Assembly: GCF_000830505.1 (NCBI RefSeq)
Contig: NZ_JXOK01000006.1
Span: 123,819 to 187,818 of the forward strand
Direction: 5' to 3'
DNA length: 64,000 bases
From: Vibrio mytili
GTDB lineage: Bacteria; Pseudomonadota; Gammaproteobacteria; Enterobacterales; Vibrionaceae
This document shows, one piece after another, positions 1-9,278 of this stretch; within the stretch, counting starts at the first letter, position 1; the number at the start of each line of letters is the position of its first letter. A program made the translations under genes and the position numbers. The notes below the pieces were generated by a model that saw only the letters and a program-made list of their open reading frames with translations, made no database searches and was not told the origin of the DNA.

Positions 1-86
1 ACCAACAAACATTGTCGCTTTTCTTATGTAAACGTGTCGTTATTTTTATAAGAAAAATAAGTCGCCTTTTGTATAGTAAATCCATC

Positions 87-208
87 GAGAGGGCAACCTC
101 TCATACGAATTCCAGAGGTGGCATGGTGACATGTCACTCCGGCAGCAAGCGAAGGTGTCATTGACACCCGTGGTATAGTCCCCCCGGCTATACCACGATA
201 TTTTTTTT
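87..208 (+). ncRNA. Candidate structured RNA or 3' UTR of hairpins ending in a terminator
   Basis: Four hairpins follow one another on the plus strand. GAGAGG/CCTCTC (87-102) closes a GCAA tetraloop. GTGAC/GTCAC lies at 126-137, GGTGTCA/TGACACC at 154-168, and GTGGTATAG/CTATACCAC at 170-196. The last is followed by eight T residues (201-208), so the plus strand is the transcribed one. It could be an independent small RNA or the structured 3' end of a gene lying before position 1. A weak -10-like TATAGT sits at 73-78 without a convincing -35. I do not recognise the family. Confidence 0.45.
170..208 (+). terminator. Rho-independent terminator
   Basis: A 9-bp perfect stem (GTGGTATAG / CTATACCAC) with a C-rich loop is followed within four bases by eight T residues. 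It ends transcription entering from the left edge of the window or from the hairpin array just before it. Confidence 0.8.
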
Positions 209-676
209 CTCACGTTCGACCATGATATAAACTCTTCCCAACGACACGTTTTTTCCTTTCATTCAACACCTATATTCCCCTAACCAAAATGCACGGCTTA
301 ACGTACAACTGTTGATGGCTCAGATTCAATGAAACTGACAAAACATAGTGACGCTACATAGAGACGCTACAGAGAATAGTGACGCGCCCCTACCCCACGT
401 AATTAAGCACTGAAGGTGGTATGCGAAGACCATCTAAATGGACCAGAACAACGACTTCTTGGCTTTAGAAGCTAGGAAGAATAAGCACGTCTCACCCGGC
501 TAAAGCACTCTCAATTTCGAACAAGTAATGAGACGAGTGTATTTAACAACTGCCGACGGGTGCAGGTTGAAGGACTTAATGATTGAGGGGAAAGCAAGCG
601 ACTACGAACAGTAAGTGGTGAGCAATGTGAGCGCGAAAACCAATCACTTAAGACGATAGGAAATGAAAACAGACAA
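209..676. other. Gene-free stretch
   Basis: No open frame with a ribosome binding site and no recognisable RNA gene was seen. A short direct repeat around 343-390 contains GACGCTACA twice and ATAGTGACGC twice. The region lies downstream of the AraC-type regulator, which reads toward it, but no clear minus-strand terminator is visible. Confidence 0.5.
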
Positions 677-3600
677 CTAGGAATCCTGGCTGTCTTGGTT
701 CTCTTGGCTCAATGCAAACTTTGACGGTGGCAAGCCAAAGTGAAGTTTGAACTTTTGACTAAAATACGATGGGTCATTAAAACCGCAGTTAAACGCAACT
801 TCTGCGATTTTCTCACCAGCCAGCAGTTGTTCACAGGCGGTTTCTAAGCGTACTTCTGTTAAGTACTCTTTTAACGTTTTTGACGAAGCCGATTTAAAGC
901 GTCGCTGCAAACTGCGCTCAGACATGAACAGCATCTTGGCCGCTAGAGCGGTACCGAACTCCGGATCGTGATAGTGCTCCTCCACCAGTTGATAGACTTT
1001 ATGTAACCACTCAATTTCTGGCGTTACGTTCTCTTCTGAGGCTGCTGGTGTCTCGAACTCTGGCAACGAGTCCTCCACATAGCTCAGCTCTCTTGCCGTA
1101 GGCCAAGTTATTTCCATTTTACTCTGTACGTCAGAGGTAAACACCGACAAATGCCCACCACTTTCTGTCACCAATTGAGATAAACTGTCGATATTGAGTT
1201 CAAGCGAATGATTGTTTGTCGAGCGCCCCGTCGACGCTTTTGTTGGCAACTGCATCCCGTAATCGATAAAGCTCAACACCACGATATCAGGGCCTTCTTC
1301 CAGCATAATTTTCACCGACTGTCCTTTGTAAGAACGTTTAATAATATTGGCAAAAATGCTATTGAAAATCACATCCAAGTTAAAGCTTTCCAACGCAATT
1401 CGGCTTGATTTATTCGCGTCTATCAACTCGACCAACAACCCGGCTTTCGAAAAATCGTCCTGCCAGACATCAACCACAGACTGAGTAATTTGACTTAAGT
1501 TATAGTTTTGGCTGCCATTACTCGTGCCTGCTGGGTTCGCTCTCAATTCATTCAATTGCCAATACGCTTTAGACAAGTGATCATCGACCTGAGCATCTTT
1601 ATCGCTGTTCAACTTAGAAGCAATGAAATCGACACTCGACTTAATCGACTGAGCAACGTGGTCAACTAACAGGTTTCGTACTTGTATCTGCTTGCGAAGC
1701 TGTTGGTTACTTGTTAAAAGAACTCGGCTTTGATGCCTCAACTGATTGGTTTTCAGCGTCACTTGAGCAGCCAGATCCCGGTTAATTTGCACAACATAAC
1801 GAGATCGCCAATACATCAGTAACGCAAGAATTCCTATTGCGGCAATCGCAAATCCGATAATAGCGAAAGTGGATAAATACCACGGCTTGAGCACGACAAA
1901 GCGAGATTCGAGCCCAACCAAACCTAGTGAGATTTGCGACCCATTGCTGACCTGAAGGTGATACTCCCCTGAGTTAAGGTGCTCTAATGTTAACTGTGCT
2001 CCCTCTAAGGTTTGCCAACGTTCATCTTCATTTAATCGATAATACAAGTATTGATTGTCCAGCTTCGGCATCACGCCAAAAAGAAAGCTCAAGGAAGCGC
2101 CATAGGGAATCTGTACTTGATTCAGATTAGAACTGCCGACTCGAATTACCTTATTATCCAATACGATTTGGCTAATAATAAATCGTGTTTTAGGCGAATT
2201 AGATACTAACAACGTAGACGCGTCGGCCTTAACCAAGCCATACTTAGAACCTATGACAAGTTCTCGTTTACCATCTTCCAAACGGCGGACGGCACTGCAA
2301 ATACCAGGAAGGAATTCGTTATTGATTAAGCCCGATACGGAAGAGTAATGTTTTACCAACTCACCGGAAAGGCGGTAATAGCTCAATCCCACAGACGAAG
2401 CGAGCCATACACCTTGTTCATCACTTATCATGCAGGCAGGCCGAGCATTCGCAACTCGCATATCCAAAAGTTGGTGTTCATTGGTTTCATTCGAACTTTT
2501 GAATAGACCAAACGACGAAGCAAACCAGTAGCTCCCATCTGCGGCCATAATCATATCGAGTGATTCACCAAAACTTTCAGAAAAACGATTAAAACGAATT
2601 TGGCTATCGATATACTCATAGACACCATGGTCGGTGCCAATCAATAAAACGTCATCTGCGTCATATAATCGCGTGATCTTCGCTGGCAGGTAACGACTGA
2701 CCAACCATTCGCTACCAAAATTTCTTACTTTTTGTTCAACAATATCAATATTATACAGCTCAGTCCCACTCGTCACCCAAAGCTGTTCAGAGCCATCACG
2801 CGTGACATGCTCTACAGGTTGTTCAGCCATCACCTGTAGATACGGGAAATTGACTGGCTTGAGACCATCTAAGTCGAAGACTTCCAATCCTTTTGATGTT
2901 GCTATCCACAACATACCGCGCTGAAAGGTAAACGCGTTAATTTGGTGACTCAGTTCGAGGACCTTTTCGTTCTCATCGCCCTGACGACGGTAGAGTTTTC
3001 TGTCATCAGCAAACCAAAGCAAACCGTCAGGACCAGATACAGTTTGGCGTATTCTTCCTGATAACGTTTGCGTGTCGTAACTGCTAAAAGTAATTCGGTC
3101 GAATTTTTTGCTAAAAAGTGAGTAATAACGGATACCCTGATGAGTCGCAATCCACATTCCTCCCATATTGTCACTCAAAAGGGAGTAGATTTTATTACTG
3201 TCTAACTCTAATTCAAGAAAGCTAGCGGATGTGAATTCGGTAACCTGACCGGATAGAAATGAATACAAGAACAAACCATTTTCCGTTCCAATCCAATACT
3301 CTTGATTGGTTTCAGCGAAACTAAGAACATGCGATCCACCAATTTTGACTACTGGTTTCTCCGGCTGGCTGATATTGACGATAAGGGCACCTTGTAACGT
3401 ACCAATCAGAATCTCTCGCCGAGTATGAGAGTAATAAATTTTTTCTATGTAATTCTGTCCGGAGGAAACAATGTGCTGAAATACGTTGCCATCGGATAAA
3501 TAAAAACCGGAGGTCGTTGCCAGAGCCCATTTGGATTCAACTAAAATAGCGTCATTAATCACAACGTTGCTGCTATTGCTGTACTGATACAGTTGCAACA

Positions 3601-4060
3601 AAGAAAACGTGGCTAGCTCGTTAGTTTCGATATTGTAGGTATAAAAGTGGGCGCCATCACTGACCCAGATATAGCCGCGTGATGAGCCAATTTTTTTAAT
3701 TTGTGAGCCGGGATTTAAACTGAACACCAATCGGCGTTCTTGGTTTGGGTAAGCTTGGTAAACCTCGTTTTCAACAAATGTCCAAAATGAGCCTTTATGA
3801 TACGCCACTTGCGTAACAGAACGACTTAAAAAACTGCCTGATTTAGGCAATACGTTTTGTCCATCGTAGAATAGTACTCTGCCGTGAACGTCGTGGATCC
3901 ATATCCCACCTTGCTCGCCTAAAAATAGTTGCTTTGCCGCAATAAAAGTCCCCTTAACCTGAGTCGGCAAAGGGTAAAAAATGGCATTGGCGCTAGTTTG
4001 CGCGAATGCTTGATAAGAAATGAGAAACCCAAATAAAATTAGGGTGATATGGCGAAGCAA
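677..4060 (-). CDS. Membrane sensor with beta-propeller, histidine-kinase-like region and C-terminal AraC HTH
   Basis: This is a 1127-residue hybrid regulator. It has a signal peptide (1-20), a long periplasmic region of WIAT/GLF-type beta-propeller repeats (about 30-640), a Y_Y_Y-like domain (about 640-710), one membrane helix (about 725-747), a kinase-like region (about 790-980) and an AraC HTH (about 1015-1115). The kinase part looks degenerate: the usual His-Glu phosphoacceptor motif is replaced by VDHVAQSIKSS, and the ATP-binding G box reads DYGMQLP. No receiver domain lies between kinase and HTH, unlike classical hybrid two-component systems. The likely role is direct transmembrane control of transcription by a periplasmic, possibly glycan, signal. 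The targets are unknown. The neighbouring znu genes have their own Zur-type operator. Confidence 0.85.
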   Translation of the reverse strand: MLRHITLILFGFLISYQAFAQTSANAIFYPLPTQVKGTFIAAKQLFLGEQGGIWIHDVHGRVLFYDGQNVLPKSGSFLSRSVTQVAYHKGSFWTFVENEVYQAYPNQERRLVFSLNPGSQIKKIGSSRGYIWVSDGAHFYTYNIETNELATFSLLQLYQYSNSSNVVINDAILVESKWALATTSGFYLSDGNVFQHIVSSGQNYIEKIYYSHTRREILIGTLQGALIVNISQPEKPVVKIGGSHVLSFAETNQEYWIGTENGLFLYSFLSGQVTEFTSASFLELELDSNKIYSLLSDNMGGMWIATHQGIRYYSLFSKKFDRITFSSYDTQTLSGRIRQTVSGPDGLLWFADDRKLYRRQGDENEKVLELSHQINAFTFQRGMLWIATSKGLEVFDLDGLKPVNFPYLQVMAEQPVEHVTRDGSEQLWVTSGTELYNIDIVEQKVRNFGSEWLVSRYLPAKITRLYDADDVLLIGTDHGVYEYIDSQIRFNRFSESFGESLDMIMAADGSYWFASSFGLFKSSNETNEHQLLDMRVANARPACMISDEQGVWLASSVGLSYYRLSGELVKHYSSVSGLINNEFLPGICSAVRRLEDGKRELVIGSKYGLVKADASTLLVSNSPKTRFIISQIVLDNKVIRVGSSNLNQVQIPYGASLSFLFGVMPKLDNQYLYYRLNEDERWQTLEGAQLTLEHLNSGEYHLQVSNGSQISLGLVGLESRFVVLKPWYLSTFAIIGFAIAAIGILALLMYWRSRYVVQINRDLAAQVTLKTNQLRHQSRVLLTSNQQLRKQIQVRNLLVDHVAQSIKSSVDFIASKLNSDKDAQVDDHLSKAYWQLNELRANPAGTSNGSQNYNLSQITQSVVDVWQDDFSKAGLLVELIDANKSSRIALESFNLDVIFNSIFANIIKRSYKGQSVKIMLEEGPDIVVLSFIDYGMQLPTKASTGRSTNNHSLELNIDSLSQLVTESGGHLSVFTSDVQSKMEITWPTARELSYVEDSLPEFETPAASEENVTPEIEWLHKVYQLVEEHYHDPEFGTALAAKMLFMSERSLQRRFKSASSKTLKEYLTEVRLETACEQLLAGEKIAEVAFNCGFNDPSYFSQKFKLHFGLPPSKFALSQENQDSQDS

Positions 4061-4348
4061 GACGAAACCTTAATCTATCGATTTTTATTACAACTCTTAC
4101 CTACTGCAACCTCTGCCCAACAAGCTCGGCAATAAATACAGTTATTTTGAGTCGCTAATTATCGATAATAATATCTCAATTCCCTTTAGATAAAAGGCTC
4201 GTCTTGCCAAAGGTTATAATTCTTACTGTTAGATCACGTTAAAGAGATATTTTTGACACTCAGTGTCTCTTATGTGACCCAAATCCTCAGCAAATACTCG
4301 GTACGATAACGTTGCCAACGTACTCACTCAAAGGATGACGTCGATTGT
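4061..4348. other. Intergenic region between the AraC-type regulator and znuA
   Basis: This holds the promoter region of the regulator and the 3' flank of znuA. A short inverted repeat, GACAC-TCA-GTGTC, lies near 4255-4267. It has no T run suited to terminating znuA. Nothing else was recognised. Confidence 0.4.
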
Positions 4349-5236
4349 TTATTTGGCACTCAAACATTGCTCAAAACTGCCTGCCATTTCGTTAAGAAAC
4401 GTAAAATAGCTGCCGACTTTGACGTCGATACCAGTGCCAAGTGGATCAAGAATTCCTGTCGCGACATCACTCCCACGCATCACACTTTCAACCACTGCTG
4501 GAGTAAACTGTGGCTCTGAGAAAACACATGCGACCTCCCCTGAGCGCAATGCGTTGCGAATATGGATCAGTGTTTTTGCACCAGGCTTTCGCTCTGGGCT
4601 GACGGTGAAATGACCAATGTTATTCAACTGGTATTGCTTTTCGAAGTAGCCATAAGCATCATGAAAAACATAGTACCCTTTGTCGTTTACTGCTGAGAGT
4701 CGCTGACTGATTTCGTTGTTTGTCGCATCCAACTGCACCTCAAACTTTGCGAGGTTTGCTTGGTAAACCGTCGAGTTTGAAGGATCAAGCTCTATTAGTT
4801 TGTTGGCCACCGCAGACGCCACCTGCTTCACAGGCTTCACACCCAACCAAAAATGTGGATCGTGTGTACCATGATGATGTCCATCGTGATCGTGACTGTG
4901 CTCACTATCAAACTTACGCAAAGCCAAGTTAGGGATTTCGCTAATAGTCAGCGTCTGTTCCTTGTCCTTGCCTTCAGTAACCTTTTCTAAGAATGGCTCA
5001 AGGTCGTGCCCGTACCATATAACAAGATCAGCCGAAGCGACCTTCTTTACGTCCGATGGGCGCAATGCATAATCATGGGGAGACGCGTTGGATGGCAAAA
5101 GTACATCCGGAGTAGAAACACCTTGCGTCAGTTCCGTTACCAGTAACTGGATTGGTTTTATGCTCGTTAATACCGTCATCGCTTGTGCAGGCACAGCTAA
5201 CATTGCTGCACTAGCAAGAATTATTGCTCTTTTCAT
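4349..5236 (-). CDS. znuA: Zinc ABC transporter, periplasmic zinc-binding protein ZnuA
   Basis: This is the periplasmic solute-binding protein that captures Zn2+ for the ZnuBC importer. It is 295 residues with a signal peptide ending near residue 19 (AQA). It has the cluster A-I fold markers: His54 in SPHDY, an Asp/His-rich loop at 113-128 (HSHDHDGHHHGTHDPH) and a DPHFW motif just after it. That loop is typical of zinc-specific members and argues against a manganese specificity. It is transcribed divergently from znuCB across a 78-bp gap that contains a Zur-like palindrome, so zinc-replete repression of both units is likely. Confidence 0.95.
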   Translation of the reverse strand: MKRAIILASAAMLAVPAQAMTVLTSIKPIQLLVTELTQGVSTPDVLLPSNASPHDYALRPSDVKKVASADLVIWYGHDLEPFLEKVTEGKDKEQTLTISEIPNLALRKFDSEHSHDHDGHHHGTHDPHFWLGVKPVKQVASAVANKLIELDPSNSTVYQANLAKFEVQLDATNNEISQRLSAVNDKGYYVFHDAYGYFEKQYQLNNIGHFTVSPERKPGAKTLIHIRNALRSGEVACVFSEPQFTPAVVESVMRGSDVATGILDPLGTGIDVKVGSYFTFLNEMAGSFEQCLSAK

Positions 5237-5270
5237 AGTGTTAATTGGAATATAGCGTGGAAAGTAAAAT

Positions 5271-5290
5271 GATGTTACATTATAACACTA
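5271..5290. promoter_or_regulatory. Zur-like operator between znuA and znuCB
   Basis: The site GATGTTACATTATAACACTA contains the inverted half-sites TGTTA and TATAACA, close to the gammaproteobacterial Zur consensus core (TGTTATANTATAACA). It sits midway in the 78-bp divergent intergenic region, where one bound dimer could silence both promoters. Zur itself is not in the window. The assignment rests on sequence match and position only. Confidence 0.7.
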
Positions 5291-5314
5291 ATAGTTTGCA
5301 AATGAGTTTCATTA

Positions 5315-6100
5315 ATGTCATCACTCATCCATCTTGAGCAATTGTGCGTCGAATTTGACGGACGCAGGGTACTCGATAATATCAACATGGAATTGGAAAA
5401 GGGCAAAATTACTACATTAATCGGTCCAAATGGTGCCGGAAAATCAACCCTAGTCAAAGTTATTCTCGGCTTGCAAGCACCCACCAGCGGAAAAGTCATT
5501 AAACACAAACAATTAAAAATTGGTTATGTTCCGCAGAAGCTAAAGCTCAACGACTCTTTACCACTGACTGTTTCCCGCTTTTTGAATTTAGCAGGTAAAT
5601 ACAGCAAACAAGAGTGTATTGATGCCCTCAGACTCGTCGGTGCAGAGCATCTATTAAAAAGTAACATGCATCGCCTATCAGGAGGCGAGAATCAGCGCGT
5701 TTTACTTGCCCGAGCACTCCTTCAAAGACCTGACCTTTTAGTGCTAGACGAACCAGCACAGGGGGTCGACGTGCAAGGTCAAATCGATCTCTACGATTTG
5801 ATTGAAAGCATTCGTCATCGCTTTGATTGCTGTATTTTTATGGTGTCACATGACTTGCATTTGGTGATGGCTAAAACGGATGATGTCATCTGCTTGCAAC
5901 ACCATGTATGCTGCTCTGGCTCTCCTGCCGCTATTACTCAGCATCCTTCTTACATTGCGATGTTTGGTACAGCCGCGCAACAATCTCTCGCATTTTATCA
6001 TCACGAACATCACCATCATCATGATCTCGCTGGCTCACCCGTTTCGGGAGAAGCAACATCATGCTCGGTACACGATCACGGACATCACCATCATGATTGA
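5315..6100 (+). CDS. znuC: Zinc ABC transporter ATP-binding protein ZnuC
   Basis: This is the ATPase of the zinc importer. It is 261 residues. Walker A is at 37-45 (GPNGAGKST), the ABC signature LSGGE at 121-125, Walker B at 141-147 (LLVLDEP) and the switch His at 179 (VSHD). The C-terminus carries two histidine clusters (229-236 and 253-260) separated by a short linker, as in other ZnuC proteins and probably metal-responsive. The last codons overlap the start of znuB by 8 bp, indicating translational coupling. Confidence 0.95.
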   Translation: MSSLIHLEQLCVEFDGRRVLDNINMELEKGKITTLIGPNGAGKSTLVKVILGLQAPTSGKVIKHKQLKIGYVPQKLKLNDSLPLTVSRFLNLAGKYSKQECIDALRLVGAEHLLKSNMHRLSGGENQRVLLARALLQRPDLLVLDEPAQGVDVQGQIDLYDLIESIRHRFDCCIFMVSHDLHLVMAKTDDVICLQHHVCCSGSPAAITQHPSYIAMFGTAAQQSLAFYHHEHHHHHDLAGSPVSGEATSCSVHDHGHHHHD

Positions 6101-6878
6101 GTTTCTGCTTCCTTCCATTTTGGCGGGTATTGGTATCGCCCTCATCGCCGGGCCGCTGGGCTCTTTCGTTGTCTGGCGTAAGATGGCCTACTTTGGCGAC
6201 ACACTTGCACACGCCTCGTTAATGGGGTTGGCACTTGGTTTCTTACTCGACGTAAACCTCTATTTAGCGCTACTCGTTTGCTGTTTAGTGTTAGCGGTCC
6301 TACTCGTGACGCTACAAAAACAACAATTAGTCGCGACAGACACTTTGCTCGGCATTCTTGCCCATAGTTCACTGTCCATCGGTTTGGTCTCAGTGAGCTT
6401 TTTAGATAACGTTAGAATCGATCTTATGAGTTATCTGTTTGGTGACCTACTCGCGGTATCGACTCAAGACTTAATATTTATCTATTCTGGAGTGGTAGCC
6501 GTCAGTGCATGTTTATATCTATTTTGGCGTCCATTGCTGTCCAGTACAGTCAGTGAAGAACTGGCTCAAGTCGAAGGGGTGAATACCGATCTTGTTCGAT
6601 TAGTTCTCATGCTAATGGTTGGTATCGTGATTGCGGTAGGAATGAAATTTGTCGGTGCATTGATTATGACTTCACTGTTGATCATCCCAGCTGCGACTGC
6701 GCGTAAAATAGCCACATCACCTGAACAGATGGCGCTGTTTGCCGCCATTATTGGCGCAGTGTCCGTATTGATGGGCTTGAGTCTTTCTTGGCACTTCGAT
6801 ACACCAGCGGGACCTTCTGTCGTTATCTGTGCGACCGCGTTGTTTATGCTGAGCCAGCTCTCCCGTTCCAAAGCATAA
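6093..6878 (+). CDS. znuB: Zinc ABC transporter permease ZnuB
   Basis: This is the membrane permease of the ABC-3 family, 261 residues, moving Zn2+ into the cytoplasm with ZnuA and ZnuC. I chose the ATG at 6093 (MIEFLLPS) because it gives the usual family length and N-terminus and overlaps znuC by 8 bp. The frame is open further upstream inside znuC, but that extension encodes the shifted His-rich tail and is not conserved-looking. About seven to eight hydrophobic segments are visible, including the glycine-rich [17 protein letters not shown] region. Confidence 0.93.
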   Translation: MIEFLLPSILAGIGIALIAGPLGSFVVWRKMAYFGDTLAHASLMGLALGFLLDVNLYLALLVCCLVLAVLLVTLQKQQLVATDTLLGILAHSSLSIGLVSVSFLDNVRIDLMSYLFGDLLAVSTQDLIFIYSGVVAVSACLYLFWRPLLSSTVSEELAQVEGVNTDLVRLVLMLMVGIVIAVGMKFVGALIMTSLLIIPAATARKIATSPEQMALFAAIIGAVSVLMGLSLSWHFDTPAGPSVVICATALFMLSQLSRSKA

Positions 6879-6952
6879 CGATAAAGATACGCCAAGGTTT
6901 GGACACGGTTAACGGACCATTATGACGACCGGATGAGCGTCTTTCAGATATA

Positions 6953-6979
6953 AAAAAGCCTGGCAGTGCCAGGCTTTTT
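6953..6979. terminator. Bidirectional terminator between znuB and sucD
   Basis: The stem AGCCTGGC / GCCAGGCT is flanked by an A run and a T run, so it can end znuCB on the plus strand and sucABCD on the minus strand. Confidence 0.85.
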
Positions 6980-7012
6980 CAAGACAACTTTTCTAACAAG
7001 ACAAGTGGTTAA

Positions 7013-7885
7013 TTACCAGCCTGTTACTTCACGTAGACCTTGTCCAATCTCCGCTAGAGATTTCACTGTCTTAACGCCTGCCGCTTCTAGTGCAGCAAAT
7101 TTGTCTTCTGCAGTACCTTTACCACCAGAGATAATCGCACCAGCGTGGCCCATACGTTTACCTGGAGGCGCAGTAACACCCGCAATGTAAGACACAACTG
7201 GCTTAGTCACGTTTTCTTTGATGAATGCAGCTGCTTCTTCTTCTGCTGTACCACCGATTTCACCGATCATGACGATCGCTTCAGTTTCTGGATCTTCTTC
7301 GAACAGTTTCAAGATATCAATGAAGTTTGAACCTGGAATTGGGTCACCACCGATACCAACACAAGTCGACTGGCCGAAACCTTCGTCAGTTGTTTGCTTA
7401 ACCGCTTCGTAAGTTAGTGTACCGCTGCGAGATACGATACCGACTTTACCTTTCTTGTGGATGTGACCAGGCATGATACCGATCTTACATTCATCAGGAG
7501 TGATAACACCCGGACAGTTAGGACCGATCATGCGAACGCCTGTTTCTTCTAGCTTCACTTTCACGTCGATCATATCTGTTGTAGGGATACCTTCTGTGAT
7601 GGTTACGATTAACTCGATACCCGCGTCAATCGCTTCTAAGATGGCATCTTTACAGAAAGGCGCTGGTACGTAGATAACTGTCGCGGTTGCGCCAGTCGCT
7701 TCTACAGCTTCACGAACGGTGTTGAATACTGGTAGACCTAGGTGAGTTAGGCCACCTTTACCTGGAGACACACCACCAACCATTTGCGTACCGTATGCGA
7801 TAGCTTGCTCTGAGTGGAAAGTACCTTGACCACCAGTGAAACCCTGACAGATTACTTTAGTGTCTTTGTTAATTAATACAGACAT
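7013..7885 (-). CDS. sucD: Succinyl-CoA synthetase alpha subunit (ADP-forming)
   Basis: This is the alpha subunit of succinate-CoA ligase, which converts succinyl-CoA, phosphate and ADP/GDP to succinate, CoA and nucleoside triphosphate. It is 290 residues. The N-terminal Rossmann CoA-binding fold contains [10 protein letters not shown]. The phosphorylated active-site histidine is His247 in GHAGAIISG. Its start shares one base with the sucC stop codon, so the two subunits are translationally coupled. It is the last gene of the suc cluster. Confidence 0.97.
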   Translation of the reverse strand: MSVLINKDTKVICQGFTGGQGTFHSEQAIAYGTQMVGGVSPGKGGLTHLGLPVFNTVREAVEATGATATVIYVPAPFCKDAILEAIDAGIELIVTITEGIPTTDMIDVKVKLEETGVRMIGPNCPGVITPDECKIGIMPGHIHKKGKVGIVSRSGTLTYEAVKQTTDEGFGQSTCVGIGGDPIPGSNFIDILKLFEEDPETEAIVMIGEIGGTAEEEAAAFIKENVTKPVVSYIAGVTAPPGKRMGHAGAIISGGKGTAEDKFAALEAAGVKTVKSLAEIGQGLREVTGW

Positions 7886-9051
7886 TATTTAGCCTCCGCA
7901 GCAGCAACAACTTTCTGAGCAGCATCCGTTAGCGACTCAGCAGCAATGATATCAACATCAGAATTAGCAAGAACTTCACGACCTAGGTCAGCGTTAGTCC
8001 CTTCAAGACGAACAACCACAGGTACGCTCACACCTACCTCTTTAACCGCACCGATAATACCTTCTGCGATCATGTCACAGCGTACGATACCACCGAAAAT
8101 GTTTACGAGTACGGCTTTCACGTTGTCATCAGATAGGATGATCTTAAATGCTTCAGCAACACGCTCTTTGGTTGCGCCGCCACCTACGTCTAGGAAGTTA
8201 GCAGGTTTACCACCGTGTAGGTTTACGATATCCATCGTACCCATTGCTAGGCCAGCACCGTTAACCATACAGCCAACGTTACCGTCTAGTGCGACGTAGT
8301 TGAGTTCCCACTGAGCTGCATGCGCTTCACGCTCATCTTCTTGCGATGGATCGTGCATTTCACGTAGCTTAGCCTGACGGTAAAGTGCGTTTGAATCGAT
8401 ATTGATCTTACCGTCAAGACATAGCAAGTTGCCTTCGCCAGTAACCACAAGTGGGTTGATCTCTAGCAGAGCAAGGTCGTACTGAGAGAACATCGTGCCA
8501 AGACCCATAAAGATCTTAACGAATTGTTTGATTTGGTCGCCTTCAAGACCAAGTTTGAACGCAAGTTCACGACCTTGGTAAGCTTGTGGACCTACGAGCG
8601 GATCGATTGCCGCTTTGTGGATAAGCTCCGGTGTTTCTTCCGCAACTTTTTCAATTTCCACGCCACCTTCGGTTGAAGCCATGAAAACGATCTTGCGACT
8701 AGCACGGTCAACGACGGCGCCTAGGTAAAGCTCATTAGCAATATTTGAAGCTTCTTCAACAAGGATTTTCGTTACTGGCTGACCATTGGCGTCAGTTTGG
8801 TAAGTCACTAGGTTCTTGCCTAGCCACTTTTGAGCAAATTCTTTTACGCCATCTTTGGTATCGTGCAGTTCAACACCGCCCGCTTTACCACGTCCACCCG
8901 CGTGAACCTGACATTTAACGACTTTCTTCTCTGTATTTATACGACCTGCTGCTTCAAAGGCTTGTTGTGGTGTATCACATGCGTAGCCTTCTGGCACAGG
9001 CAAACCGAATTCTGCAAACAGCTGTTTGGCTTGATATTCATGCAAATTCAT
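7885..9051 (-). CDS. sucC: Succinyl-CoA synthetase beta subunit
   Basis: This is the beta subunit of succinate-CoA ligase, 388 residues, matching the usual length. It has an N-terminal ATP-grasp domain ([12 protein letters not shown] onward, with the [11 protein letters not shown] nucleotide loop near 51-61) and a C-terminal CoA-ligase domain with [11 protein letters not shown]. It forms the alpha2beta2 or alphabeta enzyme with SucD. A 227-bp gap with two hairpins separates it from sucB, so sucCD may be expressed partly independently of sucAB. Confidence 0.97.
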   Translation of the reverse strand: MNLHEYQAKQLFAEFGLPVPEGYACDTPQQAFEAAGRINTEKKVVKCQVHAGGRGKAGGVELHDTKDGVKEFAQKWLGKNLVTYQTDANGQPVTKILVEEASNIANELYLGAVVDRASRKIVFMASTEGGVEIEKVAEETPELIHKAAIDPLVGPQAYQGRELAFKLGLEGDQIKQFVKIFMGLGTMFSQYDLALLEINPLVVTGEGNLLCLDGKINIDSNALYRQAKLREMHDPSQEDEREAHAAQWELNYVALDGNVGCMVNGAGLAMGTMDIVNLHGGKPANFLDVGGGATKERVAEAFKIILSDDNVKAVLVNIFGGIVRCDMIAEGIIGAVKEVGVSVPVVVRLEGTNADLGREVLANSDVDIIAAESLTDAAQKVVAAAEAK

Positions 9052-9172
9052 TTTGATATTCCGTTTGTTTTCCCTTAGGGGATTTATAATTTCCGTGACG
9101 TCGCAGTCTTGGCTGCTGTACGTCTGTAGGGTCTTCTCAAGTCAATTACCCAATGTGATGTCCCACAAATGC

Positions 9173-9205
9173 GGCCTTCAACAATGTGTAATTCAAATGA
9201 AGGCC
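9173..9205 (-). promoter_or_regulatory. Hairpin in the sucB-sucC spacer
   Basis: A perfect 8-bp stem, GGCCTTCA / TGAAGGCC, has a 17-base loop and lies upstream of sucC. It could be a processing or pausing structure in the suc transcript. No T run follows, so it is not a standard terminator. Confidence 0.5.
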
Positions 9206-9235
9206 AGACGTTGAGCTAGTCTAGCCATTGAAATT

Positions 9236-9272
9236 TTAGACGTCTAGCTATCTACGATAACTAGACGTTTGA
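9236..9272 (-). promoter_or_regulatory. Hairpin just downstream of sucB
   Basis: Inverted repeat AGACGTCTAG / CTAGACGTTT starts a few bases after the sucB stop. On the minus strand it is followed by TAAAATTT rather than a proper T run, so at most it is a partial terminator or an RNA-stabilising stem protecting the sucAB message. Confidence 0.5.
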
Positions 9273-9278
9273 GCGATA

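Noticed and set aside
87..208. c-di-GMP or glycine riboswitch
   Set aside because: The conserved GGGACGCAAAGCC-type or GGAGAG-type cores are missing, and no gene follows on the plus strand.
343..392. GACGCTACA direct repeat as a regulatory array
   Set aside because: Two irregular copies only, with no nearby promoter or conserved spacing.
5880..6092. Longer ZnuB starting at 5880
   Set aside because: The extra 71 codons overlap znuC out of frame and give a low-complexity tail. The ATG at 6093 fits family length and coupling.
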